This document shows positions 38,901-50,400 of a stretch of 64,000 nt of DNA, one piece after another. The stretch comes from Plectrocnemia conspersa (lineage: Eukaryota > Arthropoda > Insecta > Trichoptera > Polycentropodidae), in the NCBI GenBank assembly GCA_009617715.1, contig VTFK01000137.1, positions 186,001 through 250,000 on the forward strand. Direction: 5' to 3'. The position numbers and the translations under genes are program-made. Each line of letters begins with the position of its first letter. Within the stretch, counting starts at the first letter, position 1. Below the pieces are notes generated by a model. The model was not told where the DNA came from. It did not search any database and saw nothing but the letters and a program-made list of their open reading frames with translations.

Positions 38901-39024
38901 ACAGCTGCCGATCGTTTGATATTTGAGAGGCTGTTCGCCCAAATTGTGTATGTAACTAAGTTTATTACCTGATAAGGCATACTTAGACTCACAAAAATGT
39001 CTAGAAGGACAAGGCCAATTGAAT
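32952..39024 (-). CDS. ACSF2: acyl-CoA synthetase, ACSF2 type, upstream copy with a damaged P-loop exon
   Basis: Exons in gene order: 39024-38808, 38741-38613, 38548-38328, 38259-38138, a partial one of about 35150-35085, 35018-34891, 34687-34519, 34437-34324, 34259-34117, 33383-33242, 33179-32952 (stop TGA). Seven of the ten exons that can be compared have exactly the length of their partner in the downstream copy (129, 221, 122, 169, 143, 142 and 228 bp, all in the same phase), so the two genes arose by tandem duplication. The product has the same fold and likely reaction, with [29 protein letters not shown] and [16 protein letters not shown]. The fifth exon is broken: after TSGTTG the x-P-K-x-A-T segment is absent. 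What remains ([18 protein letters not shown]) has no AG acceptor and has an in-frame TAA just upstream, and it looks about eight residues short inside. The 3 kb intron before it is full of transposons. Either this is a recent pseudogene or a remote small exon was missed. The first coding exon was not found. Confidence 0.8.
35435..35735. repeat. direct repeat in an ACSF2 intron
   Basis: The 35-bp stretch at 35501-35535 recurs at 35690-35724 with one visible mismatch (it contains TTCCTGGTGGAAGTGA and GGCTATGTTTGCTCTTA). Weaker similarity extends about 25 bp upstream of each. Just before it, TTCCAAGTCGGAGATGAAGT (about 35440) is shared with 13.29 kb and, inverted, 27.35 kb. It is probably part of an older dispersed element. 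Confidence 0.6.
36186..36846. repeat. palindromic repeat family, copy 2 (left arm lost)
   Basis: It begins near a short palindrome centred on GGGAGCGCTCCC (36219-36230). It then follows the right arm of the family (GATTTTATTGCTTTTGACG, CTTCTGAGAAGTGATAATTG) and continues for about 520 bp of sequence that matches 52.75-53.27 kb, including the word ATAGCTATTATATTTTTAA. Only a short part of the inverted left arm remains. It lies in the enlarged ACSF2 intron. Confidence 0.75.
36943..37800. mobile_element. non-autonomous hAT element with perfect 8-bp target duplication
   Basis: The element starts TAGAGCTCCTAATTATTCG and ends ...CGAATATTCGATTGAGAACCCTA, imperfect inverted ends rich in ATTCGAATA words. 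GTTCAGAT is duplicated exactly at 36935-36942 and 37801-37808, an 8-bp hAT-type target duplication. It is 858 bp long and no transposase motif was seen. The ends resemble those of the hAT element at 10740-11853 in their TAGAG start and reiterated TCGA-containing words. A related fragment lies at 45161. It sits in the ACSF2 intron next to the damaged exon. Confidence 0.88.
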
Positions 39025-41754
39025 CTAATCAAAAAAGAAACATTGACAAATTAATTTATGTGTATGTAATATCAATTATACACATAGTATATCTGTTGGC
39101 TTGATACAAAAACAACCAATGTCAGAAAAATTGATGGTTGGAAAAGTTTAAGATGTTTGAAAAATATTTTTAATTTTATGCTTATGGTTAACCATACATA
39201 TTTTATTTTATATATTACTTTCAAAATTGAGAGAGTGTGACTATTCCTGGTAGTATTTTTTTGAGATGCGAATTCATTTGAGCATTGATACAGTACTTAG
39301 TACTTAGGGCGATTATTTATTCCTTGAACTGTAGGTGCATTAAATAGTTACTATTTGGTTGTTCTTAAAATGATTCAACGATATTTTGTCTGTAAAAGTC
39401 TTTATTTTTAATAGTTATATAGTTGAATGAGATACATTTTTATATATTATTATTTCATCCCAGTCCTTAACACATCTGGATTAAAACGTTATTTATAAAT
39501 TTTTTCTTGTTTATAAGATAATTACAATACAGTGAATTGCCTTAAGTGTTCACGATTTTGTAAATAAACTTCTAAAATAAAATGGCACCCATAAATAAGT
39601 GTATGAGGTAGTCAGGCTTGGCACACTTTTGCTTTATTGTCATTAACGCAGCGATTAGGTGATAATGACAGCATCGTTATATGGCTTATAAACGATTAAA
39701 GAGGAGAGCAATAAATTACCATATTCTCCATCGACTTGAAACTCATCTGGATGAATAGGCATTTTTTTTATTATATTTTTGGATTAAAATTTTCACAATA
39801 TTTCGTTATTCGTGTCGATTACAAATATATCCAGTTTGTGCGTTTATTGCTTTTGGCAAGTATACTATTATCAATTGTCCTACACATTCCTCTTAAGATG
39901 ACCGCTAAAACGCCGTTTATTTTCAAATGAGAGTGACAAAAATTCATTAGTTTGTATGACTGTTTTAGTAGATCTTGCACAAACTAACTGCAACGCGATT
40001 ATGTATAGGGAGATTAATAAGAATAAAACTTATTAAATTTGTTTATTTATGGAAACATTTATTTAAGATGTTATTTTATTGCCGCTTGTATGATTTCTGC
40101 TGCCATGTATTAATATATCAACTTTAAGCATAAAATTATGTAAACATATGTGTCGATTTTGCTTATTTTAAATATCTGAATAAGTAAGTAAAACATTGGT
40201 TGACCATTTGGCATTGACTGTAATTTTATGCTGACTTACTATGAATAATCTAATGTTTTAGTTGAATGGCATTTGAAATGTTATTACACTGGTAGTTGTT
40301 ATTTCAAGCCACATATATTGTGTAATGAGTGAAAAAAATATTGAATATGTACAATGTATCGTAATCTATAGTATCTAGAATAAAAAGTAAATGTAAAAAT
40401 ATTTTTCATGACAGAATTGAGTGTTATTTGTTTTATATAAATCGAGTTATCTTATCTTAGTGCAAACATAATATTTTTCGTTGTATTATATTTGTAATTA
40501 AAGCACTTACACTTTACGTCTTTTTACTTTTGAACACAATGTAAATATTTTTTTTACGTTTCCACTTTGTAATATACTCATTGTTGCAAATATTATATTA
40601 TTAATATAATATTAATAATACAAGTAAAAGGTAAAAAACATTAAACAAACTGAATTATATTATTATATTATCACAATCACTGTTTTTTTATTATTCATAT
40701 CGGCATATCAACACGTTGAGCCTTTGGCTTGCCGAGAGCAACTGACATTTATCAGTATACGTATAGTTTATACAAACAGGAAATATTTATCTTCATGATG
40801 TCATTAAAAACTGATATCATAATCTTTTCTTAACTGAAAATCACGATATTTGTTTCGTTCATTAGTTGAAAACAATGTTTGATTATTTTTTATTCTAACC
40901 GTAATAATTGTAATATTTAAGTAGCTATTTATTTTTTATGAAAAAATATACAATAAAAATGTGGATATATTAAATTGATAATTAATACAAAAATTGCTAC
41001 ATATATTGTAGATTGGAATAAGATTTAATATCTTATTTTTTATACAGTGAGATATAATCATGCTATTTGTTAAAATAAAAAAAATGCATTACGTTCTCAA
41101 GGCGTTACAAAAAAAATATTTGGGACAACGTATCAATAGAGTTATATATAAATTTGTGTAAACGTACAATGTATTATTTGTGGATCCTGGTAAATAATAT
41201 TGGTTTATGTCCGTGCAAGATCCTCATAGGTCTTGTAAGTGTCGTGGGAGCGACAGTATAGCGAAGGATGATCCGGTGGTGTTCGTATGGAGGAGTCCCT
41301 TTCGGGATATGAACACCCATGACAGTATGTAGCCCGCGGGTGGCGGGGGTCTGCTGATCTCTACGAGTGTTTGCTTTTGACTGCCTTCTCCTCAACAGAG
41401 TCCAGACTTAAGTTTCCAGGGCTGCAAGGCTTGCTGAGCAATGACAATCATGCAGCGATCGTACATCCAATAGATGTACTCGTTTCTTAGAACTAGCGAA
41501 ATAGATATACGCCTTTAGAAAGCAACATTTGCTTGATGGGCATTATCCAAGGTCGTATATTGCAACGGGGATCTTGTGGATCCGGTGATTTATTGTTTCC
41601 GTGAGCATTTCGCAACAAAGAAATATTTTTTTATGACGGAAAATATTTACAGTAAGAATTGAGTGATTGTGCGTGGTCCATTCCTTTACATTATTGTCTT
41701 ATTAGTTTGTTGATGGATGATCATTTTGGTCACAGTAAATTAACGCGGGTTTTA
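39025..41754. other. intergenic, upstream of the ACSF2 pair
   Basis: The first coding exon and promoter of the upstream ACSF2 copy should lie in or beyond this region, but I could not find an ATG exon with matching phase. A GC-richer block at 41170-41470 has a 73-codon minus-strand frame (TRRDQQTPATRGLHTVMGVH). It may be the tail of a retroelement, but I cannot assign it. Confidence 0.4.
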
Positions 41755-42105
41755 AGAATAGGATCCCACATAATTAATATGTTTTAGTGTCCATTGGGGC
41801 ATAGTTATGTCGCCTAACCAATATATGGGACTCGACAATACTCTTGAAACCCTTCCAATCAGCATTGTTATAATCAAAGAGAATTTTATGAATAACCTTA
41901 GCCTCACCTTCCAGTGTAAAAAAAAACAGAAAGGTGGTCCGAGGGCAGCCTCGATGCACTGCATATCTGAGATTTGAGCATTACTCTTAACTAACGCAGT
42001 ATAACGGTTGGTAGGGTAGTGCGTCAGTGATTTTGTAAAATTTAAAATCGTATCCGTGTCGTGCAAGTAGTTGAAAAGCGTCACACTGGAAGAGTTCCAA
42101 TGCAC
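41755..42105 (-). mobile_element. LINE endonuclease fragment (Jockey-like), frameshifted
   Basis: In three interlocking minus-strand frames one reads LTHYPTNRYTALV...ISDMQCIEAA, then SDHLSVFF (SDH at 41944-41936), then TLEGEAKVIHKILFDYNNADWKGFKSIVES. The S-D-H tripeptide followed by hydrophobics is the last catalytic motif of apurinic-type endonucleases in non-LTR retrotransposons. The following D-W-x-x-F segment is common in Jockey-type elements. A run of eight or nine A's in the plus strand may be where the frame was lost. Confidence 0.6.
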
Positions 42106-45100
42106 GTATCTAGCGTTGAGATCTCGAGATCAATACAGGTCAATTCGCATCCTGGGAAACTATACAATTATTATTATCCTATTTTTATGTTTGATTTACA
42201 TCGCGACGTTTTCTAGGTTAGTTGTGTTAGTGTTTATGGGCGCGTGTTTTATTGATTTATTTAAAAATATCGTGACTCCTCCGCCCGGTTTTATGAGATA
42301 ATTCCTTTGAAGACATGCAAATTTGGGGATGTAAAAGTTTTGATGACTACGATAATATCAATTTTGCTCTCAATAATCAGTAGTTCCAGTTCTATAATTT
42401 TATATCTGATTCCATGAGAATTCCACTTCCTCATCATAGCTATTTTTGCGTTAGACTTTACAAAATAATCACTAAGACACATTCCATAATAAAAGATAAT
42501 ATTTTCATATGTTTTAGACTATTAAAGATTTTAGGTTTTTCTGAACAATTTATAGGTAGCATGTATGTGGAATTCCTATAGCAATAAGAATATATTATTA
42601 GAGTGTTGAACCTGTTGTCGTCTGTAATGGTAACGGATATAGCGTGCTCACGTGGACTGTCCGCTTTCTACGTTCATATTTTCAATGCAAACACATTGCT
42701 TTTTGCAGAATTCTCGCTGCGGCAATAAACGTGTCTGCGTCTAATCTAAAAATCTCCCTATGTATAATCATTTAAAAAAAATAATATATTAATACAAAAA
42801 ATAACTGCAGCAACACAATAATTACACACCGCTTTAACTGATTGAATTTTCGTGAAATATATTTATCAAACTGATTTAGTGCTGCAATGAAAAGGAAAAT
42901 TAATTTAAATACATTCACTTAAGTGCGATTTAAATCTTATTTATTTAATAATATGATTTATTATTATTTTTTATATTAAATAAATTATTTATTTACGTGC
43001 GTAATCATGTGGTTATTATTGTATTTTTTGTAATATAAATAATCCATTATTTGCGTGACTTTGTGCAAATCAAGATTTTTTGGAAGTTTATTATCAAAGG
43101 GTAGGATGACGCAATGTAGGTCAATAATTATACATACGATAAAGATGTATAGCTTGAAATTATGTGCTTTGATTAATTACGCGAGTGAAAGCTATTGAAA
43201 CGCTCACGAGTTTTGTAAACAGATAAAAGCTTTTATATATGAACTATATAATATTTATTATTATTCTAAGTATTTACTGCTACAGTCAAACCTCGATTTG
43301 CAGGTAACTTTGTTTACGAATGTTGCAATTTTTTAACGCAATTTTCAGTACGCATTGTGTCACTTTCTTCCTAACTGAGACGATAATTATTCTTTAAAGT
43401 CGGTGATGACATACTCTTTGGAATATAATTTGCCACTCAAAATCTTGTTAGTTATGAATCTTTAGCTCATCCTTCAGACTTTGAGAATGACTTAATGAAG
43501 GAATTCGAGTTCATTAAGATCAGGTTTCTTCCTTCCATCGCCAATTTATTACTCCAGCCTATGGATCAGCAGGTTATTTTGAACTTTAAAAAAAGGTTTA
43601 CACAAATCGCTATTTCAGCGATGCTTCAAAATAACCAAATAAATCCATATTATTTAATATTATATATTTAAAAATTCCCATGAATATTAAAGCATGATAC
43701 ACATAAACGATACAATCGCATTTACTGAGTAATAATGCATATGCATGTTTTTAATTCAGCTTGTAACGATTTCAATTCAAAAAAAGCAAATTGTCCGAAA
43801 TTGGCTCATTTGTTAATGTCAAAGCATAAGTGTTTTTATTTTAAAAAAATGTTATTAACACGCCAGTATTAATTTTTTCGCCATTTTGTCATGACCTTAT
43901 TGTTCTTTTTGCCAGTTAAATATAACTCGTTCGGAGATCAATGGTGCTAACGACTTTGAGGTCAAGTTTCATTTAATGATTTGATATTATTGTATGTATT
44001 ATATATTTTTTTACTTATATCAGATTTTACAGCATCAATTCATATTTTTTATTTGGTTTCTCGAAAGAACACATATTTAGCTGTATATAAAAATAGCTTA
44101 GCATAACCAAATATTGATTATTATTAGTATTAGTTTCCAATCTTGTTTCTTAAATCATTCATCTTTTAAGTCGGCTCCTTCTTCTAAAAATAAACTCACG
44201 TTTAAATAATATTTTCTCTAATCACATGTGTTGTTTCACAACTAACTGTATTCCTTTGTAAAGTTTATGTGGATCTTGACAATGAAGGTTTGTTTGTGTC
44301 GTTGTACTTATCTTTTAAGAACTCAAAAGTTAAATAATCGTCTTTATAAATAAAAAAAATATTATATTTGCGAAATATTGTTTGTCTTTGAAGCCATGAA
44401 GCCATTGATAAAATTCCGAAGATCAAATAATATAAATATATGCTTTGAAATAAGAATCTGAATCTAGAAAATACTACTACTTATATAAAATTCTATTTTT
44501 AAAACATTGTGTTGACCTAAAAATTTTCAGCGAAACTGTTCTTTAAAAAATCAAATTTCTAGGGTGATTCATTCAAGAGCTTTTAGTATGGAAAAAAAGT
44601 ATAGTATTATATACATATATAGATCATTCGAGTAGTTCAAAGGTAAAAGTAACAGTATCTATATTCCGAATTTATTCAACAATTGCTATTTATTCAGCAA
44701 TTGACATCTAATTAAATTGTTTTGAATTAAAAACGTTACAGTTATCGATAATCTTGTGCAAAATAAACGATTACCACTTTTTATTTTTAATGAATTATTC
44801 ACAAATAATAATAAAGGAAACATAAAGTATAATACATAAAAAAATTAATAATATGTAAAAGCTAAAATCGATAACATTTTAACAGGAGAAGAATCATTTT
44901 TTTGCTACTTTTTTTGTAAATGTACATGATTCTAAATAATAACTTATATTAATATATTATCTAGAAGCCCAGTATCTAAGATATTTGTATTAAAAAAAAT
45001 ATACATATTTTAATTATGTATATAGGAGTAAATTCATATTAGAAGCACTCGAATATGCCTCAATAAATATTTCTACAGTGTACTAAAGGGTGTTAAGCAT

Positions 45101-45160
45101 TATCCTTTATACTTGCCGAAGTCCAGTTTTATGCCCTGAAACACGCCCGTGCGTTGCGAT
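42106..45160. other. AT-rich intergenic sequence
   Basis: No exon, RNA or transposon ends were recognised. Short open frames (42071-42301 plus, 42291-42482 minus) have no motif. Confidence 0.4.
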
Positions 45161-45460
45161 TAGGATTTTTAATCGAATATTTGAATTATTCGTTCGATTT
45201 TCAACTATATAAATGTTCGAATAATTGATATAATATTCATCTGTATTATCTTGAATGAAATTTAAAAAAAATCTTGTAATGAAACAATTACAAATAATTA
45301 GCGACTAGTGTCGCTCCAAAGTCCATGCGCCTTTATTTTGTTTTGAAAGGCGAGACAATGAGACGCTTCTACATAACAACAATTTTTTTTCGAAAAACAT
45401 TTGTGTCTATTATGACCTAAATTCGCAGAATTCGTTCGTTGAACGAAAGAAATTGTTGAA
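45161..45460 (-). mobile_element. truncated copy of the 36.9 kb hAT element, opposite orientation
   Basis: It starts TAGGATTTTTAATCGAATAT and runs parallel to the reverse complement of the 37.8 kb end of the other element. It shares AAATTTAAAAAAAATCTT, GCGCCTTTATTTTGTTT-like words, GAGACAATGAGACGCTTCT-like words and AAATTCGCAGAATT. Similarity is lost near 45460. No second end or target duplication was found, so this is a decayed fragment. Confidence 0.7.
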
Positions 45461-45559
45461 AAGGCCCACCATTTATTATTATATATATTATATTAATAAT
45501 GGTATATAATTAGTAAAATTGATTTAGCTAATTTTAAAATTTCATTTCAGTCTAGTGTG

Positions 45560-45650
45560 TCATAATATATATTTGTAGGCTTTGCTTATGTTAACGTCTG
45601 TTATGTTACGGCAGAAGATTTACAATAAAAAAATAATAAATAGATTAGTT
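45560..45650 (+). repeat. SINE tail fragment
   Basis: The sequence TTACGGCAGAAGATTTACAA followed by AATAAAAAAATAATAAAT matches the 3' end of the SINE ending near 45999 (TTACAACGGAAGATTTAAT, AAATAAATAAAT). It lies directly upstream of that element and lacks its own tRNA-like head. Confidence 0.55.
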
Positions 45651-45660
45651 TTATTTATAT

Positions 45661-45999
45661 GAGGACTAAATAGTGTAGTTCATAATGTCTCAGACTAGTA
45701 ACTCTAAGGTTTCGGGTTCGAGCCCCGGCAGTAGCACTCTTTTTTTTATAAAAAATGTACTATTATTAAAAAATCGGATACAGCTGTAGTAACATCTATT
45801 GCTTTTTTATAATTTACAATTATTAATATAGATGTCACCGATTCCCAGGCTTTCAGTCTGGTAGTTAATACTTAATTGGTAGGTATGCATTATATCTGAT
45901 TGACTTATTTAGTTGGTACAGATTTTGTCCTTTGTAACGCATTGGGTTTATATATGTCAGGTTACAACGGAAGATTTAATAAAAAATAAATAAATATGT
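45661..45999 (+). repeat. tRNA-derived SINE
   Basis: The head at 45665-45740 has an A-box-like TAGTGTAGTTCATAATG and a good B box with T-arm (CGGGTTCGAGCCCCGG) followed by CAGTAGC and a run of eight T. The 5' acceptor strand does not pair with CAGTAGC, and the anticodon stem is broken, so it is not a working tRNA. The body continues about 260 bp to an A-rich tail of AATAAATAAAT form. The tail is duplicated just upstream, showing that the family inserted here twice. Confidence 0.6.
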
Positions 46000-46599
46000 T
46001 TAGTCTAGGACTGTAAAGCATATAAAAATATGCTGGGTTTCCCCTTTAGTTAAAAACATTGGTAAAAGCAAAAAATCATACAGTACAATTATATATAGAG
46101 GAATCTTTATTTTTAAAACAATTAGTTTATAGACTTTTTAAGACACTTGTTATTAAACTTCGAATGAACGAAAACCTAATAATACCGTCATCTCAATGAC
46201 AATATTTTTTTTAGAATATGCTCACTGGATTTTAGTGCTTAAGAGGATAGATCTTTCCTTTAGCCTTATTGTTCAATATATACCTGCCCAGGATTCATCA
46301 GAGCTGCTGGTCTTAAATCATATAAAAGGCTTTTTTGCGAACGCACTGGATGCTTTGACTTCCAACATTAACTTTACATTACATTCAAATTATATTTCTA
46401 AAATTTAGTAAACAATACTTTACTTTAAGCATTAGTAAATACTAGTACTAGTTCGGAATATTCTGATAAAGAAATGTACATAAAATATGTCAATCGCGTA
46501 CAAATAATATATATTCATTATTCGTATATGTTTCTACATAAGTTTTTGTGTTGTTTTAGTCAAGTTTTGATATACATACAGTTATGCAAATTCTAAAAA

Positions 46600-47126
46600 T
46601 GAGCACATATACAGTGATTGAAAATTAAATTTTTGTATTTATGCTGGTGGCCTACAATGTGTTTTACAGGCGTACGTACACGTCTGCCATGTGCTAAGGC
46701 TTTGCTTAGATGCAAATGGGGAGGTAGTGGCGAAAATCTGGGTTTGAGAGAGCGTGCTAGCCACCCCCAACGTTCCGACCCCCGACCGACCCACCCTGTA
46801 GCCCTTGGCCGCCTAAGAAATCCCAACCGCAGCCAGTCTGGCCGCCTACTCCGCACGAGCGGCATTCCCCTTGGTCTTATACAATATTATACCAACTAAA
46901 CGTGTCACGAAACCTCTTTTCTTTTCCTTTACAAAAATATTCCATATATACTGAATCAATGTTAAAGTGGTGTTTGTATTATATTAATTAATTAATTAAA
47001 AATAAATATTTATTTACCAACATTAAAATGCAGAGTAGCATAACCTAAAATGCGACTGTACGAAACTGGTATTAAAATGACTCTTGTGAGATAGCATTGT
47101 TGATTAGTAGAGGTTGATGTGCGACC
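46600..47126 (+). promoter_or_regulatory. 5' flank of nompC with a GC-rich block
   Basis: 46700-46880 is strikingly C-rich (for example CCGACCCCCGACCGACCCAC) compared with its surroundings and ends 250 bp before the nompC start codon. 46920-47126 is AT-rich again. This is the expected place for the promoter and 5' UTR. I did not recognise a TATA box, initiator or splice site that would fix the transcript start. The overlapping open frames of about 90 codons on both strands follow from base composition. Confidence 0.4.
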
Positions 47127-47474
47127 ATGTCCACTTCGGGTGGGAAAAAGGGCACGGGCAAAGGCCCGCCCAAGAAGGCAGCCGAAGAAGACAAGGGTTC
47201 TTCGGCTTCGAAGGCAGTGGCGGAGAAGGAACCGGACGTGAAAGATGACGGTTCGAGCAATGGAGATAAGAAGGATGCTGCCAAGAATGACGATTTTGTG
47301 CCAAAACCTCAGAGCGCTGGTGCCAGCACCAGAGACACCGCTCAGAGGATACTCACGTTGGCGCAGAAAGGAGAATGGGCTGCTGTGGAGCAAACCCTCA
47401 AAAACATGGAGAAAACTGTGGCTAACGGAGGCGACGATGTCAGCAGTGTGCCGTTAGCTGGTGTGCTGGATGTG
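47127..47474 (+). CDS. nompC: nompC (TRPN mechanotransduction channel), first coding exon only
   Basis: The ATG at 47127 has a good context (GCGACCATGT). 116 codons run in one frame to a GT donor (GATGTG/GTAAGA) in phase 0. The N-terminus is Lys/Gly-rich and disordered. It then has KDDGSSNGDKKD, PKPQSAGASTRDTA, a helix (RILTLAQKGEWAAVEQTLK) and ends VPLAGVLDV. The order and wording closely follow the N-terminus of insect NompC, just before its array of 29 ankyrin repeats. Known: NompC is a TRPN cation channel in the cilia of insect touch and hearing neurons. Its ankyrin repeats tether the pore to microtubules. No ankyrin, transmembrane or pore exon is visible downstream to 64000, so the first intron exceeds 16.5 kb. 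Confidence 0.9.
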
Positions 47475-50400
47475 GTAAGAAATGATTGAGTATTTATCTT
47501 ATTCTTCTTCGGATGATGTTTCTATCTAAATCAGAGAAGGAACTGCCCATTATTTTTATACCATTAGTATTGAAGCTCATGAATTACTTATAAACCGGTG
47601 TTTAATTATGTTTGATGTATGCAATTAGGAGATCATAGTGTAGAATTATGTTTTGTTTTTCTGTTTCTGAAAATATGCTGATTGTTTATGTGTTAAACTA
47701 TCGTCATAATAATCTTGCAAACGCTTGTAATCCTATGTAAATAGGGCTACAATTTTTTAGCCTAAAAGGTATGTAAAAAATTCATAATAAATTTTGCCAC
47801 GAAGATTGTTTCATGTGTATAATTCCGTTTAGATTAATTCTGTAACTTGGATTGTTTTGAAATTATGTACGAAATAAACCAATTTAAAGCTAAGTTATAG
47901 GTTCTATATTATAATTATAAATCTTTAAAGTAGAAAAAGTACAAATAAATAGGTGCTATTGTTGCTATCGTTTTTTTTATAGAAATATTTTTTTATTTGT
48001 GACGCATTGCTGTATGGATTACTTTGATTAAATTTTGAGAAATACACTACATAATTTTATTAGCCATAAACATTAAATAATCTAATATATATTTTATCAA
48101 CAGTTATGAGCCATTATGTGTAGTTTCTTATTAACAACGATTTTATTAAACGATAAAAATTAATATTAGTAGTTTTGTATTTCGAAGATTTTTTTACATA
48201 ACTTGCCACAATTAGCCAGCAAACACAATAAATAAATCCATAATTTTTTTTTTTTTTAAAAAAATATTTTTTTTTTTAGTACATAATTATAAACACAATT
48301 TTTTTTTTAATAAGTATCTATAATTAATATAATTTTATAAATATTTTTAATTATTAGCATTTGATCAAAAACTATTGTAAATATTTTGAAAAATAAAATC
48401 AAAAAACATACAAAAAAACAACGATACATTCACTAAAAATTATCTAAATTATCTGATTATGGCTCCATTGTCTAAAATATTAATTATCTTACCTTTGTGG
48501 AAAAAATCTTGTTGTAAATTAAAATTTTAATAATTATTTATATCCATTATAGGATAAATTCAGGCCATAAACTTTATAAATATAAATATTGTAGTAATTT
48601 TACAAACAATATTATATTTCAATAATGAAATTTAAAAATACATAGTTAAAATTAACACTGTTTTAAAACAAGATTCTAATAAACAGAAATAGTTTAAAAA
48701 AACTGTTTTATGATTAGTTTTATAAAAAAAAAATTATTACAAAGTTAAGGTTATATTTTTAAATCGCTGTTGTTATATTACAAACAATGCTTTTTAAATG
48801 CTAATACAATATCAGTTCAGTGTACAATTTTTGGTAAATTTTAATCTAAGATAAATTCATGAACCATCGCTATATTGATAAAAATATAAATTCGATGGGT
48901 TGTGAAGAATAGTATTTTTAATTGTTGTTTATAAACTAAAACATTATATTCATATTATTATGTATTATCTGTTAGTTTAGTATGTTTTTTATAGATAAGA
49001 ATTAAATATGCGTACTATAAATCAAAATAATATGCAAATATTTAAGCTATCAAACACTAAATGTTTGATTATTTTTCGAAGAAAAAATAAAAAAAAAAAC
49101 ACATAATTTAAATATATTATATTAAATAGATGTAGGGTTGTCCGAAAATGCCGACACGTAAAAGATTAATTTATTTTTATGTATTAATAAATTAAGGTGC
49201 ATATTTTTTTTAAATAATGTTAACTTCATAAACACATATAGATATACCGCATGAAGTTAGTCACGAGTATATTGTAATAAATATTTGATTAGTTGTTTTA
49301 AATAAGGGTAAATTAATTTAAATAAAAATATCAAAATTTATTTAGATGTATCATAATATTATTTTTCTAAAGCATTATAAAATATTAATAAATTTAATTA
49401 ACATTTGAACAGATACAATATATTATGGATTGTATTTATATATTTAAATTAAAGTATGTGTTATGAATACATTATATTTTTAATAGTCATTAAAAACTAT
49501 AAAAAAAAGCTTACTTACATATATTACTTGAATGAACGTTTCGTTGATTTTTCAATGGATATGATGTTATTATAAAATAATAAAAATATTTTTGTTTACA
49601 TAACTTCCTTTATCATACACAAAACACAAACACGTATTTTATGATTATTTATAGGCGAACTCACAGATATGAGTTTATGAGTACGAAACATAGATTTAAT
49701 AGTCATTAGAGATACCCTCAATTCTAAATAACCTCACGATCGAATCAATTTGCAAAACTTTGCCCCCTTTTATGTGAACCAAATAATTTATTCAATAATA
49801 TTTATATATATATATAAATTAAAATTTGAATAACAAAATCACCCAAACGTTAACTGTGCCAGTGACGTTAATGTTTTATATTCTGATATATTTATTGCTT
49901 TTAGAAGCAAGCTATATCGTCCCACCGTTTCTGTTGTGAGTTAGTATATAATTTAGATAATTAATAGCTTGCGTTTGATGGATAGCAATTAAAAAACTCG
50001 TAAATAATATAAAATAAATACTTGTTACTTGTTACATCTTCCTAATACATTTTTTTTGCATTTTATTATTGAAAAAAATAGATATCGTGATATGAGCGAA
50101 TTAAACCTAATTTGTGTCTAAACTATACATATATTTATATACAGTATCACATTAGGCACATTAGATATAAATGTCTATAATGCATAAACCTCGTTCACGT
50201 CTACGTTTTCTACGTAAATTCCACGTTGCCTTGAAGACGTATCATCATGTGATGGAAATAGTTTTAGATTCGATATATTCTATTTTTTGCTATAAAAAAT
50301 TGTGGATATATAATTTACATTTTGACGTGCAATTCTGAATCAGTTTTGTTTGTTTTAACGTGATTCAAAGATATAAATCACTATGGAAGTGCATCAAAAA

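Noticed and set aside
41174..41395. 73-codon minus-strand frame (TRRDQQTPATRGLHTVMGVH)
   Set aside because: Perhaps a retroelement tail, but I could not connect it to the LINE endonuclease piece or to a known family.
45665..45742. Possible functional tRNA gene
   Set aside because: B box and T-arm are good, but the acceptor stem does not pair and the anticodon stem is broken. A body and A-rich tail follow, so it was called a SINE.
46593..47393. Several 66-127-codon frames around the nompC start
   Set aside because: Products of GC-rich composition or antisense to the nompC exon.
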